The notes: a model not told the origin generated them from the sequence alone. A stretch of DNA of 64,000 bases from DATJKD01 sp963728295 (GCA_963728295.1 CAVSKB010000019.1:372001-436000); one strand, 5' to 3'. Positions 38,535 through 48,926 are shown, counted from the first letter of the stretch. A program made the numbers and translations.

Positions 38535-40007
38535 ATGAGCCAACGACACGACCCTGACGGCCGGCGGCTGCCGGTCAAGCTCGACACCACGACCAACGGC
38601 GAGTTCGCCCCCGTTCCACTGGCACCGGTCCATCACCACGCAAATCGGCTCGCGCACGAGGCGGCGACGGCAAACGCCAGGCACCTCGGGATCGGTCGTC
38701 GCCGTTTCCTGGTATCCGCCTGCGGCGTCGCGAGCAGCCTGCTGGGCATGAACGCGGCCTATGCCCGCAGCGGGCGCACCGGCGGCTGGTACGACCTGCC
38801 CGACGAGGCGGCGCTCGATCTCGAAGTCGCACAGGCGAGCCTGGCGGGCGACGAATTCATCTTCGACGTCCAGGGGCACTTCGTGAACCCGACTGGCGCC
38901 TGGACACGACAACTGCCGGAAGGCGCGCGCCCCCTGGAGAGCTTCACGGACGATCCGCGCTGCGAGCCCCACCGCGGGCCGGGGCAGTTCGACTACCTGC
39001 GCTGCGTCGGCCCCGATCAGTTCGTCAAGGATGTGTTCCTCGACTCCGATACCGACCTGATGGTGCTCTCCTTCGTCCCGTCCACTCGCGAGGGCGAACC
39101 GCTGACCATCGAGGAAGCCGCAGCCACGGCGCGGATCGTGGAACGGCTCGACGGCACGCACCGGCTCTACGTCCACGGCCGCGTCAATCCGAACCAGCCG
39201 GGGGATCTCGAGGGCATGGACGAGCTCGCGGCGCGGTACACCATCAGCGCCTGGAAGACCTACACGCAATGGGGACCCGACGGCACCGGGTTCTGGATGG
39301 ACGACGACGCCGGGCTCGCGATGATCGAGAAGGCGCGCAAGCTCGGCGTCAGGAACATCGCGATCCACAAGGGACTGGCCTTCGGCCGCAAGTCCTACGA
39401 ACACTCGACCTGCGCGGACATCGGGCGTGTCGCGAAGCGATTCCCCGACGTGAACTTCGTCATCTATCACTCGGGCTTCGTCACGGAGCACCCGGAGGGG
39501 CCCTACGATCCGGCACGCAGCGACGGGATCGACGGGCTCTGCACGAGTCTCGCCGCGAACGGCATCAAGCCGGGGGCGAATGTCTACGCCGAGCTCGGTT
39601 CGACCTGGCGCTTTCTCATGCGCGATCCGGATTCCGCCGCGCATGCGCTCGGCAAGCTTTTCCGGTATTGCGGACCAGACAATGTGCTGTGGGGGACGGA
39701 CTCGATCTGGTACGGCTCGCCGCAGGACCAGATCCAGGCCTTCCGCACCTTCCAGATCGCGCCCGCATTGCGTGACAAGCACGGCTATCCCGAGATCACG
39801 CGCGAGCTGCGCGCCAAGGTGTTCGGGCTGAACGCGCTGCGTGTCTACCCCGTTCCCGACGAGGTGCTGAAGAAGCACCTGGCGAAGGATCGCGTATCGG
39901 TCGCCCGGGCCGAGTACCGCGCGGATCCCGACCCCGCCTATCTCACCTACGGGCCCCGAACGCGACGCGAGTTCCTGAATCTCAAGGCCCGTGGAGGGTT
40001 TCCATAA
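38535..40007 (+). CDS. Tat-exported amidohydrolase-family protein
   Basis: This 490-residue metal-dependent hydrolase is of the amidohydrolase-2 (COG2159) type. The start is the ATG at 38535, preceded by GCGGAGGAGC. A twin-arginine signal follows after a long n-region (IGRRRFLVSACGVASSLLG, ending NAAYA), so the protein is folded before export. The catalytic barrel shows IFDVQGHFVNPTGAW at the first metal site, RNIAIHKGLAFG, NFVIYHSGFV and a late Asp in NVLWGTDSIWYGSPQDQI. The third residue of the usual first-site His-x-His motif appears as FDVQGHF, so metal ligation may be altered. The substrate is unknown, as for most of this family. Confidence 0.75.
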   Translation: MSQRHDPDGRRLPVKLDTTTNGEFAPVPLAPVHHHANRLAHEAATANARHLGIGRRRFLVSACGVASSLLGMNAAYARSGRTGGWYDLPDEAALDLEVAQASLAGDEFIFDVQGHFVNPTGAWTRQLPEGARPLESFTDDPRCEPHRGPGQFDYLRCVGPDQFVKDVFLDSDTDLMVLSFVPSTREGEPLTIEEAAATARIVERLDGTHRLYVHGRVNPNQPGDLEGMDELAARYTISAWKTYTQWGPDGTGFWMDDDAGLAMIEKARKLGVRNIAIHKGLAFGRKSYEHSTCADIGRVAKRFPDVNFVIYHSGFVTEHPEGPYDPARSDGIDGLCTSLAANGIKPGANVYAELGSTWRFLMRDPDSAAHALGKLFRYCGPDNVLWGTDSIWYGSPQDQIQAFRTFQIAPALRDKHGYPEITRELRAKVFGLNALRVYPVPDEVLKKHLAKDRVSVARAEYRADPDPAYLTYGPRTRREFLNLKARGGFP

Positions 40008-40401
40008 GGTCCCAGCTCATCAGCAAGGCATCCTCGGCACCCTGGTAATACGCGGCCTGCAACCCCGTGGGGCGAAATCCGACGCTGCGATAGAACGCGA
40101 TCGCGGCGTCGTTCGTCGAGCGCACCTGGAGACGGATGACGGATATTCCGGCTGTCCTGCCGGTAACCTCGAGCCAGGACAGCAACGCGGTGCCGATACC
40201 GCGCCGCCGATGCGATGGTCTGACGGCAAGCAGGAAGAGCTGCGCCTCGTGCTCGCCGTATCTCATGATCGCAAACCCGGCGAGCACGCCGCGGTCGCGG
40301 ATCACGATGACGTTGGTGTCGCGGTCCTCGATGCAGCGCCGCACCCGCTGCGCGGTCCATGACCATCGCAGACCGCGCTCGATGCAGTCGCGGGACAGCA
40401 C
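39982..40401 (-). CDS. GNAT-family N-acetyltransferase
   Basis: This protein has a GNAT fold. The acetyl-CoA-binding segment is AVRPSHRRRGIGTALLSWLE (R/Q-x-x-G-x-G/A), followed by the strand and helix IRLQVRSTNDAAIAFYRSVGF. The first in-frame start is a GTG at 40401, but sequence like IWLAARSDADAIAVLSRDC continues upstream in the same frame. A normal RimI-like N-terminus would begin about 20 codons earlier. The ATG at 40459 could be the true start if one base is extra near 40443. The substrate cannot be told. It is convergent with the amidohydrolase gene, overlapping its 3' end by 26 bases. Confidence 0.75.
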   Translation of the reverse strand: MLSRDCIERGLRWSWTAQRVRRCIEDRDTNVIVIRDRGVLAGFAIMRYGEHEAQLFLLAVRPSHRRRGIGTALLSWLEVTGRTAGISVIRLQVRSTNDAAIAFYRSVGFRPTGLQAAYYQGAEDALLMSWDLMETLHGP

Positions 40402-40494
40402 CGCGATTGCGTCGGCGTCGGACCTTGCGGCGAGCCAGATTTCACACGGCGACGAGCATTGCGGGTACCGGTGTCGAAATCGGCGTGACGAGGG

Positions 40495-42725
40495 TTAATT
40501 GTCCTGGGCGGGCGCGACGCGTCCCTCGCCGTGCGCGGCGAGTGCGAGCAGCGGCTGCCAGTCGCCGCTCGCCTCGGCCTGCGCGGCGCGCTCGCGCATC
40601 CGGGCGAGGTCGGCGTCGGTCTCGGCCACGATCTCGCGGAACCGGGCGTCGTTGCGCAGGTTCTCGAGATACGGGTCGTTCGCAAGGTTCCAGCCGTGTC
40701 TCGGCCAGGTTGAGCGCCAGCCGGCATCAACGGCCTCGCGCAGACGCGCGAGGGCCTCGTCCTTACGGCCCAGCAGTGCAAGGCTTTCGACGTCGCCGAT
40801 ACCGTAGCCCTTGATCCCCAGTCGTGGGTGACTCTGGATGTACCTGAGGTACGCTTCCAGGACCCGTTCCGCCCGCTCCCGGTCGCCGAGGCGCTGCAGC
40901 ACGAACGCATACCCCGCTGCATTGCAGAAGCCGAAATCGTCGAAGCGGGGAACCGGCTCCAGGAGCGGCGGGCACAGCCGCTCCATGTAGGCGCGTGATT
41001 CTGCGTACTTGCCTGTCAACAGGCTCAGGTCGGCGGCGACATAGAAATATTGCGGTGGGGCGTATTCGCTACGCTTGATCGCGCCTTCGACAAGTCCGAG
41101 CGCACCGGCCGGGTCCCCTGCGAACCGGCGCGCCTGTGCCTGTCTGACAACCCAGAAGAGCGAGTCTTGCGGCGCTTCGCGCGCCAGCTTTGACGGCTCG
41201 TTCGGTCTGACCCAACGCGCCGTAGGCACCGATTTCACCGCGCAAAACCGCCGAGTCCGCGCTCAGTGCTCGCGTCTTGTTCGCCCAGGCCAGGGCCTCA
41301 TCGAGTCGCCCGAGTTCCGCAAGGTGCAGACCGATATCCTCCGGCGCCGACGGCCAATCCGGATTCATCCGCGTGCACTCGAGCCAGGTGTCGAGCGCCT
41401 TGCGATGCTGGCCGATCCCGGCGTAGCTCTCTCCCAGGTTGAGCTGGGAGACGCGCGCCAGCGGATCGAGTCGCAGCGTGCGCCCGAAGAGCTCGATCGC
41501 GTGGGCGTATTCGCCGCGAAACATCTCCTGGCCCGCGTACCAGGCCAGCGCCTGCGCATGATTGGAATTGATCGCGATCGCGCGCTCAAAGGCCTGCAGC
41601 GGCCTCGGCGAGATCCGCATCCGAGGACGTCACATCCCAGCGGGTACTGGCCAGGAGGCCAATCGAGGCGTGGATATCGGCATCATCCGGGTCGAGCGCG
41701 AGCGCCTTGTCGAGCAGCGTCTTCGACTTCGGAAGCACCACGTCGGGCTCGAGCGCACCGAAATTGGAGTAGAGGATCATCAAGGTGTCGCTCAGGCCCG
41801 AGTAGGCCTTGGCGAACTTCGGGTCGAGCGCGATCGCCTGCTCGAAGAGTTCCCTGGCCCGCTGAAGGTTCTCGACCTTCCGCTGGTAGACATTCTGCCG
41901 GCCGGCCAGATAAAGATTGTAAGCCTGCAGATTCTCCGTCGGAACCTTCGTGATGCGCTCCTTCTCGTCCGGCTTCAGGGTCGCCTTGAGCTTGTCCGCG
42001 ATCGTCGTCGCGATCTCGGTCTGGATCGCAAAGAGATTGTCGGTGCTCAGCCGGCGATCGTAGGTGTTCGCCCAAAGGTGCTCGTCGGTCGCGGCGTCGA
42101 TGAGCTGGACGTTGATCCGCACGTTGTCACCGGCGCGCTGGACCGCCCCCTCGAGCACGGTGGCGACCGATAGTTCCTTGCCGATCTGGCGCAGGTTCTT
42201 CGTCGTTTCGCGGTACTCCATCACGGAGGTGCGCGAGATCACCTTGAGCGAGCCGATGTTCGCGAGGCTCGTCAGCAGCTCGTCGTGGATACCGTCGGCG
42301 AACATCGCGTGCGCCGGGTCGATGCTTCGACTCGTGAAGGGCAGCACGGCGATCGAAGCCGATCGGTGGCTTCGCGGCGCTTCCCTGAAGTTGAGGTAGA
42401 CGGAAATGCCGAGCGCGACGATCAGGAGCCCGATGATCGCGAAGTCCAGCTTGCGGCCGGTTACGTGCGTGATCGAGTGCTCGTGCGGAACCTCGTGGGT
42501 GCGCTTCAACCCTTCCGGCGTCAGCTCGAACGCCCAGGAGAAGGCGAGCGCGAGCACGAATCCCAGCACGACCAGCAGGACGAGGACTCGGAAAACCCAC
42601 GCAGGAGCGCCGAACGACGGCAGGAGGAAGGATGCAGCCTGAAGCGCGATCCAGGCGACGACGGCGTATGCGACGCCGACCTTGTAGACGTTCCGCCTGC
42701 GCAGCTCGGCGAGGAAGGGACGCAT
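40495..42725 (-). CDS. Membrane TolB-like / TPR protein without a DNA-binding domain (frameshifted)
   Basis: This protein of about 743 residues begins RRNVYKVGVAYAVVAWIALQ with two membrane segments and a third near LDFAIIGLLIVALGISVYL. This is the N-terminus found in adenylate-cyclase-associated TolB/TPR proteins. A TolB-like region follows (SIAVLPFTSRSIDPAHAMFA, HDELLTSLANIGSLKVISR, VLEGAVQRAGDNVRINVQL), then many TPR units to the C-terminus (MRERAAQAEASGDWQPLLAL). It parallels the regulator at 724-2640 but lacks a winged helix, so it probably scaffolds or senses rather than binds DNA. Frameshifts near 41600 and 41200 split the TPR part, with repeats continuing in the new frames. Confidence 0.75.
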
Positions 42726-42759
42726 GCGGCGGATTATCTCTTAATCCGGGGGCTCTTCC

Positions 42760-43775
42760 TCAGTCCGTTGACTCCGCCCCGGCGGCGACCCATGCGAGAT
42801 CGGCGCTCGACACCTTCTTCGTGTCGAAGCGCTTCGCCGCCGCAGTCATGCGGGTGAGCGCCTGCGCGATCGTCATCGGCGGGGTCGTATCGCCCTTCTT
42901 CGCCTTGTGGAAGCGCACCGGGTTGATCCGCGCGACAACGTAGTTGCGCAGGTAAGGGGACTTCAAGCCCTGCGCCTGCAGCTTCGCGACGATGCGCTTG
43001 ACCTCGCCGTCGATCTCGACGCAGCCGCGCGGCCCAGGCATCGCGATCGCGCAGCGACGTCGCGAGCGGTCGGTCGCCAAACCGATCGACCTTCTTCAGA
43101 AACGGGCTGTAGGCGCCACCGCCGAAGCGCGGATTGCGCTCGTAGACGATGCCGAGCGTGAGCAGCTCCGGTGCCTCGAACTCGGCGGCGTATTTCGATT
43201 CGCGCTGCGCCCCGTCGCGTTTGGCGAGGCTGCGCGCCATGCGGATCACCTCGAGGCTCTTGTCCTTGAGGTTGTGCGCCTTCTCGGTGTTGAGCGCGAG
43301 GATGCGATACGCGAGCGACTCGTCGGGCGAGACGAGCGCGGTGATCTGCCGCAGGCCGAGTACCTTCGCGGCCGCGAGGCGGTGGCGACCGTTCGGCGTC
43401 CACAGGGCGCCGTCGGCGCCACGCACCACGATCAGCGGGTCGAGAAATGCCCCGGCCTCGTCGATCTTGGCGGCGAGGCGCTTGGTGTGCGTCGGCGACA
43501 GGTCACGCTGGAACGGTGTCGGCTGCACTGCCGTCGAGCGGCAGCGACGCGACGACGAGCGGCCGCCCACCCAGGGGGTCGCGATAGGCGCCGAGCGCGG
43601 CGCCACCGGCGGCGTTTATCTGCGCGGCAAGCGCAAGGACCTGCGGCTCATCGAGCGGCAGCGCGACCTCCGTGGCCGCCAGGCCGCGCCGTTCGCGCGC
43701 CGGCGCAAGCTTGCCGCGCGAACGCCGTGCGCTGCTCTTGGCGGGCCGGGAACTCGCTTTTCGCCTGGCGGGCAT
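42760..43775 (-). CDS. ParB/sulfiredoxin-fold nuclease-domain protein (frameshifted)
   Basis: This protein of about 337 residues starts MPARRKASSRPAKSS with a basic, disordered leader. The ParB-like N-terminal domain covers roughly residues 90-180: PTPFQRDLSPTHTKRLAAKI, DPLIVVRGADGALWTPNGRH and RLAAAKVLGLRQITALV, carrying the GxRR-like box as GRHRLAAAK. A conserved C-terminal part follows (SLEVIRMARSLAKRDG, RFGDRPLATSLRDRDAW, RNYVVARINPVRFHKAKKG). Frame breaks occur near 43515 and 43030. No parA or parS is nearby, so this is probably one of the stand-alone chromosomal ParB-like proteins rather than the partition protein. The function is not established. Confidence 0.7.
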
Positions 43776-43829
43776 CCGCGCAGTGTGCGCGATCCCGGGC
43801 GGCCCCGCCAAGCGGTCAAGCGGCCGTGC

Positions 43830-44297
43830 TCAGTTGCGCAGGCTCCAGCCGATGAAGTCCTGGAGCGCGGCGTAGCGCCAGTCATTGTTGTAGCGCATGG
43901 CGTACCAGTAGGGATCGTCATTCAGCAGCCGCACGAAGTTCCGGTCGTCCCAATCGTCGCGATCCTCCCAGTCGTCCCAGTCCCGATCGTCGCGAACACG
44001 CCAGCGCCAGTCGTTGCCATAGCGGTTGCGATACTGGTCTCGGAAGAAACGGATGCGATCCCAGTCGCGCCGGTCCCAGTCATACGTCGCGTAGTTGCGG
44101 CCGCGGTCCGTGCACCACGCGACGAACTCGCGCCGGTCGTGTGCGCGCAGTCCGATCCGGTTCGCCCGCTGGTTGCAGTGCGAGACGATCGACCCGTAGG
44201 TATAGCGTGGCTCATAACGGCGGTGCTTGTCCGAGTCCGCCACCGCGGGCGCGGCCACAAGCATCGTAAGAATTGCAATAGAGGCGAGCTTTCTCAC
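43830..44297 (-). CDS. Small secreted protein rich in Arg, Asp, Trp and Tyr
   Basis: This 155-residue protein has a clear Sec signal peptide (LASIAILTMLVAAPAVADS). The mature part has an unusual composition, with clusters such as TYDWDRRDWDRIRFFRDQYR and DWDDWEDRDDWDDRNFVR, and two Cys (HCNQRAN, AWCTDRG) that could form a disulfide. The alternating basic/acidic and aromatic residues suggest a compact, salt-bridged surface or cell-wall protein. I do not recognise the family. The gene lies between the ParB-like gene and rlmKL, all on the minus strand. Codon use looks like that of its neighbours, so it is probably a real gene. Confidence 0.65.
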   Translation of the reverse strand: MRKLASIAILTMLVAAPAVADSDKHRRYEPRYTYGSIVSHCNQRANRIGLRAHDRREFVAWCTDRGRNYATYDWDRRDWDRIRFFRDQYRNRYGNDWRWRVRDDRDWDDWEDRDDWDDRNFVRLLNDDPYWYAMRYNNDWRYAALQDFIGWSLRN

Positions 44298-44393
44298 GTC
44301 GACACCTCCGGATGCGGTCGCGCCGTCGCGGCACGATTCCTCGGTTTCCGGGGGTGAAAAACGCCCGCCGCCGAAGCCGGTTGACAGCCGGGC

Positions 44394-46589
44394 TCAGCCG
44401 CGCCAGGCGACGGTAAAGCAGTGATGGATACGCGGGTTGCGCGCGAAGTCCGGCGGCACGGTTTCGCGTGTTATGTCGCGAACCTCGAATTCGGGCAGCG
44501 CGGTGGCATCGAGGCGAAAGCGCTGGAAATTGTTCGAGAACACGATCGTGCCGTCAGGCTCGAGCAGACGCGCCACGAGCCTGAGCAGCTCGACATGATC
44601 GCGCTGCACATCGAAGTCGCGGCTCATGCGCTTCGAGCGCGAGTGCGTCGGTGGATCGAGAAAGATCAGTCCGTACGGCCGTCGCTGCGCCTGCACGTCC
44701 TCGCGCAGCCAGTCCAGGCAGTCCGCCTGAACGAAGCCGTGCGCCGGGCCGGCGAGCTCGTTCAACGCGAGGTTGCGCCTGGCCCAGTCGAGATAGGTGC
44801 GCGACATGTCCACCGTGGTGCTCGCGACCGCGCCGCCGCCCACCGCGTGCACTGTCGCCGTGCCGGTGTAGGCGAAGAGGTTGAGAAAGCGCCGGCCGGC
44901 GGCGAGCGCCCCGAGGCGCTGACGCGTCGGCCGATGATCCAGAAAGAGACCCGTGTCGAGGTAGTCGTCGAAATTGACGAGAAAACGGTACGGGCCTTCG
45001 CGCACCTCGTGAAACGCGCCCTCCCCATCCGCACGCTCGTACTGCGCGCCGGCGCGCTGTCGCCGTCTCGTCTTCAGGTGTATGCGCTCGGCCGGCAGTG
45101 CGAGCACATCCGGGAGCACCGAGAGAGCTTCGTCGCGTCGCGCGCGTGTGCCTTCGAGCGCGACCGTCGCCGGCGCCGCGTACTCCTGCACGCAGGCGTG
45201 GCGCTCCCCGTTGGCGTACAGGTCGATCGCGAAGGCGTACTCGGGCATATCCGCGTCGTAGACCCGGAAGGAGCTCACCTCCTCGCGCACTGCCCAGGAC
45301 GAGAGACGCTTGAGGTTCTTCTGCAGCCGATTAGCGAACATCGTGGCGCCGGGCCGCGAGCGCGCTGCGTCCAGACGCGTCTGCCGCCGCGTTTCGGGAT
45401 CTTCCACGACTGCGCTGGGGTCGAGGGTGAATCGCAGCAGCCGGCCCTCGATCGGGCCGTTGAAAAATACATGCGTGCGGTATGCGTGGAGGCCGAGCGC
45501 GAGACCGAGCCGCGGATTACCGGTCAACACCCCCGCCTGCCAGCCCGGATAAGACCGTAGCAGCGCCCGACCGAGCTCCGCGTACAAAGACACGAGCTCG
45601 CGCTCATCGCCGAGACGCTCGCCGTAAGGCGGGTTGACCAGCACGAGCCCGCTCGTCGCGACGACGGCGGGCAGCTGCGTCAACTCGCGTCGCTCGAACA
45701 TGAGGACCTCGCCGAGGCCGGCGCGGTTCGCATTCGCAATCGCGGCGCGGATCGCCATCTGGTCGCGGTCGAAGCCGCGCAGGCGGCCCGGCTCCAGCGC
45801 CTCGAGCGTCCGTGCGGCGAGCGCCTCCGCGCGCAGACGCTCCCAGACTTCCGCGTCGTGCTGCCGCCAGCGCTCGAAGCCGAATCGGCGTCGCAGGAGC
45901 CCGGGCGCGATGCGTGCCGCCATCAGCGCCGCTTCGATGACCAGCGTGCCGGAGCCGCACATCGGATCGACGAATGCCCCGCCCGCCGCCGCGATCCCGG
46001 GCCAGCCGCAACGCAGCAGCAGCGCGGCGGCCAGGTTCTCCTTGAGCGGCGCCTCGACGGCCGATTGCCGGTAACCACGCTGATGCAGCGGCGGCCCGGT
46101 CAGATCGATCCCGATCGCAGCGCTGTCGCGACCGAACCTGACACTCACGCGCAGGTCCGGCCGGTCGAAATCGACCGACGGTCGCACACCGTCGCGCTCG
46201 CGGAAGCGATCCACGATCGCGTCCTTGGCCTTCTGCGCGGCATAGGTGGTACGTCGAACCCAGGCCGGCGCGTCGCCCACGACATCGATGGCGATGCTGC
46301 CCTCGGCGGCGACGTGCTCCTCCCACGGGACCGCGCGTACGAGATCGTAGAACTGCTCGGCATCCGCCGACGGCCCCGAGACCAGCGACAGCACGATGCG
46401 GCTCGCGGTTCGCGAATGCAGGCAGGCAAGCAGGCCGTGCTCGAGCGGACCCTCGAAGCCGACTCCGGCCGGATGCGTGCGGGTCACTTCGATGCCGAGT
46501 GCGCGCAGCTCGTCCGCCAGCAGCTCCGGAACGTGACGCGGGCAAGCCGCGAAGAACTGGCGGCGCTGTGCCGTTGCCTCGGCGCTCAC
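44394..46589 (-). CDS. rlmL: Bifunctional 23S rRNA methyltransferase RlmKL
   Basis: This is a 731-residue fusion of RlmL (m2G2445) and RlmK (m7G2069), acting on the peptidyl-transferase region of 23S rRNA. It starts at a GTG (46589) that overlaps the stop of the upstream exonuclease gene. The N-terminus (FFAACPRHVPELLADELRAL) leads to a THUMP region. The first methyltransferase has FVDPMCGSGTLVIEAALMA and the catalytic LVLVNPPYGERLG. The second has FLNLFAYTGTATVHAV, DCLDWL and FLDPPTHSRSKRM. Length is near the E. coli protein's 702 residues. No frameshift is present. The open frame extends upstream to 46919, but that is the neighbouring gene read in another frame. Confidence 0.93.
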   Translation of the reverse strand: MSAEATAQRRQFFAACPRHVPELLADELRALGIEVTRTHPAGVGFEGPLEHGLLACLHSRTASRIVLSLVSGPSADAEQFYDLVRAVPWEEHVAAEGSIAIDVVGDAPAWVRRTTYAAQKAKDAIVDRFRERDGVRPSVDFDRPDLRVSVRFGRDSAAIGIDLTGPPLHQRGYRQSAVEAPLKENLAAALLLRCGWPGIAAAGGAFVDPMCGSGTLVIEAALMAARIAPGLLRRRFGFERWRQHDAEVWERLRAEALAARTLEALEPGRLRGFDRDQMAIRAAIANANRAGLGEVLMFERRELTQLPAVVATSGLVLVNPPYGERLGDERELVSLYAELGRALLRSYPGWQAGVLTGNPRLGLALGLHAYRTHVFFNGPIEGRLLRFTLDPSAVVEDPETRRQTRLDAARSRPGATMFANRLQKNLKRLSSWAVREEVSSFRVYDADMPEYAFAIDLYANGERHACVQEYAAPATVALEGTRARRDEALSVLPDVLALPAERIHLKTRRRQRAGAQYERADGEGAFHEVREGPYRFLVNFDDYLDTGLFLDHRPTRQRLGALAAGRRFLNLFAYTGTATVHAVGGGAVASTTVDMSRTYLDWARRNLALNELAGPAHGFVQADCLDWLREDVQAQRRPYGLIFLDPPTHSRSKRMSRDFDVQRDHVELLRLVARLLEPDGTIVFSNNFQRFRLDATALPEFEVRDITRETVPPDFARNPRIHHCFTVAWRG

Positions 46590-48073
46590 ACGCCCGATCC
46601 GCCGGCAGGCAGGGGTATGCAGGCGCGAGCGTCCACACGCCGGAGCCAGCGGTTCATGATCCGATACATGTCGGCATCGAATCCCGGCTCGGCGCGAGTG
46701 CCGGCGAGCGCCTGCAGTTCCTCCTCGGAGGCTGCGCTGCCGACGTGCTGCCAGCGATCGATCACGTGCAGCACGCTGCCCGTCGAGCCGGCCGCCGGCT
46801 CGCGGATCGCCACTGCGCCCGAAAAGGGCCAGGAGCGTAGGCGCAACGGGGCGAGCGCAAGTCGGAGCCGCGCATCGTGCAGCGCGCGTGGCTCGAGCCC
46901 TGAGCACGCGCCGCGGCACCGCCCGAGCAGGCGCGCGAAACAGGAGCCCTCTCCCGACTCGAGGCCGATCACTTTCAGGCAGAGGTGTGTATCGCGCGCG
47001 CGGCCCTCGAGCACGCGCCGCGCCGCCAGCTCCGATCCGAACGGCCCATAGGCGTCGTCCTCGTCACCCACGTCGGTCGCTCCGACCGGTTCGATCGTGA
47101 CCGTCGTGCCCGCAGGCCTCACCACGCAGCCGGATCACCCATGCGCCGTCGGACGCGCGCAGCCGACGATGCGCGAGCGGCGCAAGGTCCCTGATCAGCC
47201 GCGACTCGAGCAGCAGCGCACCGAACTCCCCGCCCGTCTCGAACCATTCGACGTCGCGCACGGTCGCGGACGATAGCCGCATCGCGATCGCGCCCCGAGA
47301 AGTGCGCGAGCACGCGGCTGCGCAGGTTGCGTCCCATGCCAACGTAGAGCGGCACGCCACCCTCGCCGCGGAAGACGTAGACGCCCGGCAACTCCGGCAG
47401 ATCGTCGCCGAGATCCGCAGGCAGGCCCGGCGGCAGCTGGGTGGCCCGGATCTGGGCTGCGACCGCCTCGTCGAGTCGCGCCCGACCGGCACGCATCTCC
47501 AAGGCATCCAGCAGCGCGGGCAGCACCCGGGCGTCGCCCAGCGCCCGATGCCGCGCATCGCAGCGCAGTGCATGACGATCGATCAGCGCGTCGAGGCTGT
47601 GGCCGTGCTCCTCAGGAAAAAGTCTGCGCGACAATCGCACCGTGCAGAGCCTGGGCGCGCTGAAGCGCATGCCGATTCGGCGGAACTCGCTGCGCAGGAA
47701 GCCGTAGTCGAAACCGGCGTTGTGCGCGACGAACAGGCAACCATCGAGGCGCCGCAGGATCGCCGCGCCCAGCTCTTCGAACCGCGGCGCGTCCGCGACC
47801 ATGCCGGTGTCGATACCGGTGAGCGCCGTGATCGCCGCTCGGGATGTAACCGCCGGGATTGACGAGGCTGCTCCACTCCTCCACCACGACGCCGCCCTCG
47901 AGCAGCACGATCCCGACTTCGATCACACGGTGATGTGCGGCCGCGCCACCGGTGGTTTCCAGATCGACACACGCCACCCGCCCGCGCAGATGACCCGGCG
48001 CGCCGAGCGTTGGCTCCGGGCCAGTTTCTTCAGTGCCGGGATCTGTACCGGGCTTATGCAGGGCGATGACCAT
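46586..48073 (-). CDS. DnaQ-like 3'-5' exonuclease fused to GIY-YIG nuclease (Cho/UvrC-like), frameshifted
   Basis: The N-terminal half is a DEDDh exonuclease like the polymerase III epsilon subunit: VACVDLETTGGAAAHHRVIE, then LFVAHNAGFDYGFLRSEF, and HRALGDAR near the end of the domain. From about residue 215 a GIY-YIG nuclease follows: LPELPGVYVFRGEGGVPLYV, GMGRNLRSRVLAHFSG, and EFGALLLESRLIRDL with the catalytic Glu. A C-terminal region of about 150 residues has KVIGLESGEGSCF, a Cho-like Cys-rich part. Such exonuclease-Cho fusions occur in other proteobacteria and probably act in excision repair. Breaks lie near 47845, 47290 and 47115. The start overlaps the aguB stop, and the stop overlaps the rlmKL start, so the three are coupled. 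Confidence 0.8.
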
Positions 48074-48926
48074 CCAGCGTCAGGATCGGCGCATACAGGT
48101 CCGGTCGCCGATCGCGGAAGACGCCCCAGGCATGACGCTGCGCGCGAGCCTGCTCGAGATCGATGGTTGCGGTGATGACCGCTTCGCTGCTTCGATCGGC
48201 CTCGACCAGTTTCTCGCCGGTCGGATCCGCAATGAAAGAGGACCCGTAAAAGGTCATCTCGTATTTCTGGCCTCGCTCGACCCCGATCCTGTTCGACGCC
48301 ACCAGCGGCATGACGTTTGCTGCCGCATGCCCCTGCATGCAGCGCTGCCAGTGGTCGCGGGAGTCGATGCTCGCATCGTGCGGTTCGGAACCGATGGCAG
48401 TCGGGTAGAGCAACGCTTCTGCGCCGAGCAGCGCCATGCAGCGCGCGCTTTCCGGAAACCACTGGTCCCAGCACACGCCGACGCCCAGCGTTCCGTAACG
48501 GGTCGGCCAGACGCGAAACCCCGTGTCACCCGGCGCGAAGTAGTACTTCTCGTGATAGCCCGGTCCCTCCGGAATATGTGACTTGCGATACACGCCGAGC
48601 ACCTCGCCGTCGGCGTCGATCATGACCAGCGAGTTGTAGTAGGCGTTGTTCGAGCGCTCGAACATCGACAAGGGGACGACCACGGCGAATTCGCGCGCAA
48701 GGGCACGGAAGCGCTCAACCACGGGGCTGTCCTGGACGGTCCGTGCCAGCTCGAAATGGCTCGCGAGGTGATCCTTGCAGAAGTACGGGGTCTCGAATAG
48801 CTCTTGTAAAAGAATAACTTGCGCGCCTTTCTTCACAGCCTGGAGCAATACTCGCTCGGCCGAGGCGACGTTGGTCGCGGCGTCCTCGGTGCAGGCGAAC
48901 TGGGTGGCGGCAAAAGTTACGGCCAT
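48054..48926 (-). CDS. aguB: N-carbamoylputrescine amidase
   Basis: This 290-residue nitrilase-superfamily enzyme hydrolyses N-carbamoylputrescine to putrescine, CO2 and ammonia, the last step of the agmatine route. The catalytic triad is visible in LLQELFETPYFC (Glu), YRKSHIPEGPGYHEKYYF (Lys) and LGVGVCWDQWFPE (Cys), all very close to AguB. The C-terminus (GVFRDRRPDLYAPILTLDG) is also typical. No agmatine deiminase (AguA) gene is in the window. The enzyme would supply putrescine to the Puu and SpuC routes in the two polyamine blocks on either side. The frame is intact, and the gene heads a three-gene overlapping unit. Confidence 0.92.
   Translation of the reverse strand: MAVTFAATQFACTEDAATNVASAERVLLQAVKKGAQVILLQELFETPYFCKDHLASHFELARTVQDSPVVERFRALAREFAVVVPLSMFERSNNAYYNSLVMIDADGEVLGVYRKSHIPEGPGYHEKYYFAPGDTGFRVWPTRYGTLGVGVCWDQWFPESARCMALLGAEALLYPTAIGSEPHDASIDSRDHWQRCMQGHAAANVMPLVASNRIGVERGQKYEMTFYGSSFIADPTGEKLVEADRSSEAVITATIDLEQARAQRHAWGVFRDRRPDLYAPILTLDGHRPA

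Noticed and set aside
44394..46919. A longer N-terminus for RlmKL up to 46919
   Set aside because: The extra residues are the end of the exonuclease gene read in another frame, and the GTG at 46589 gives the normal family N-terminus.
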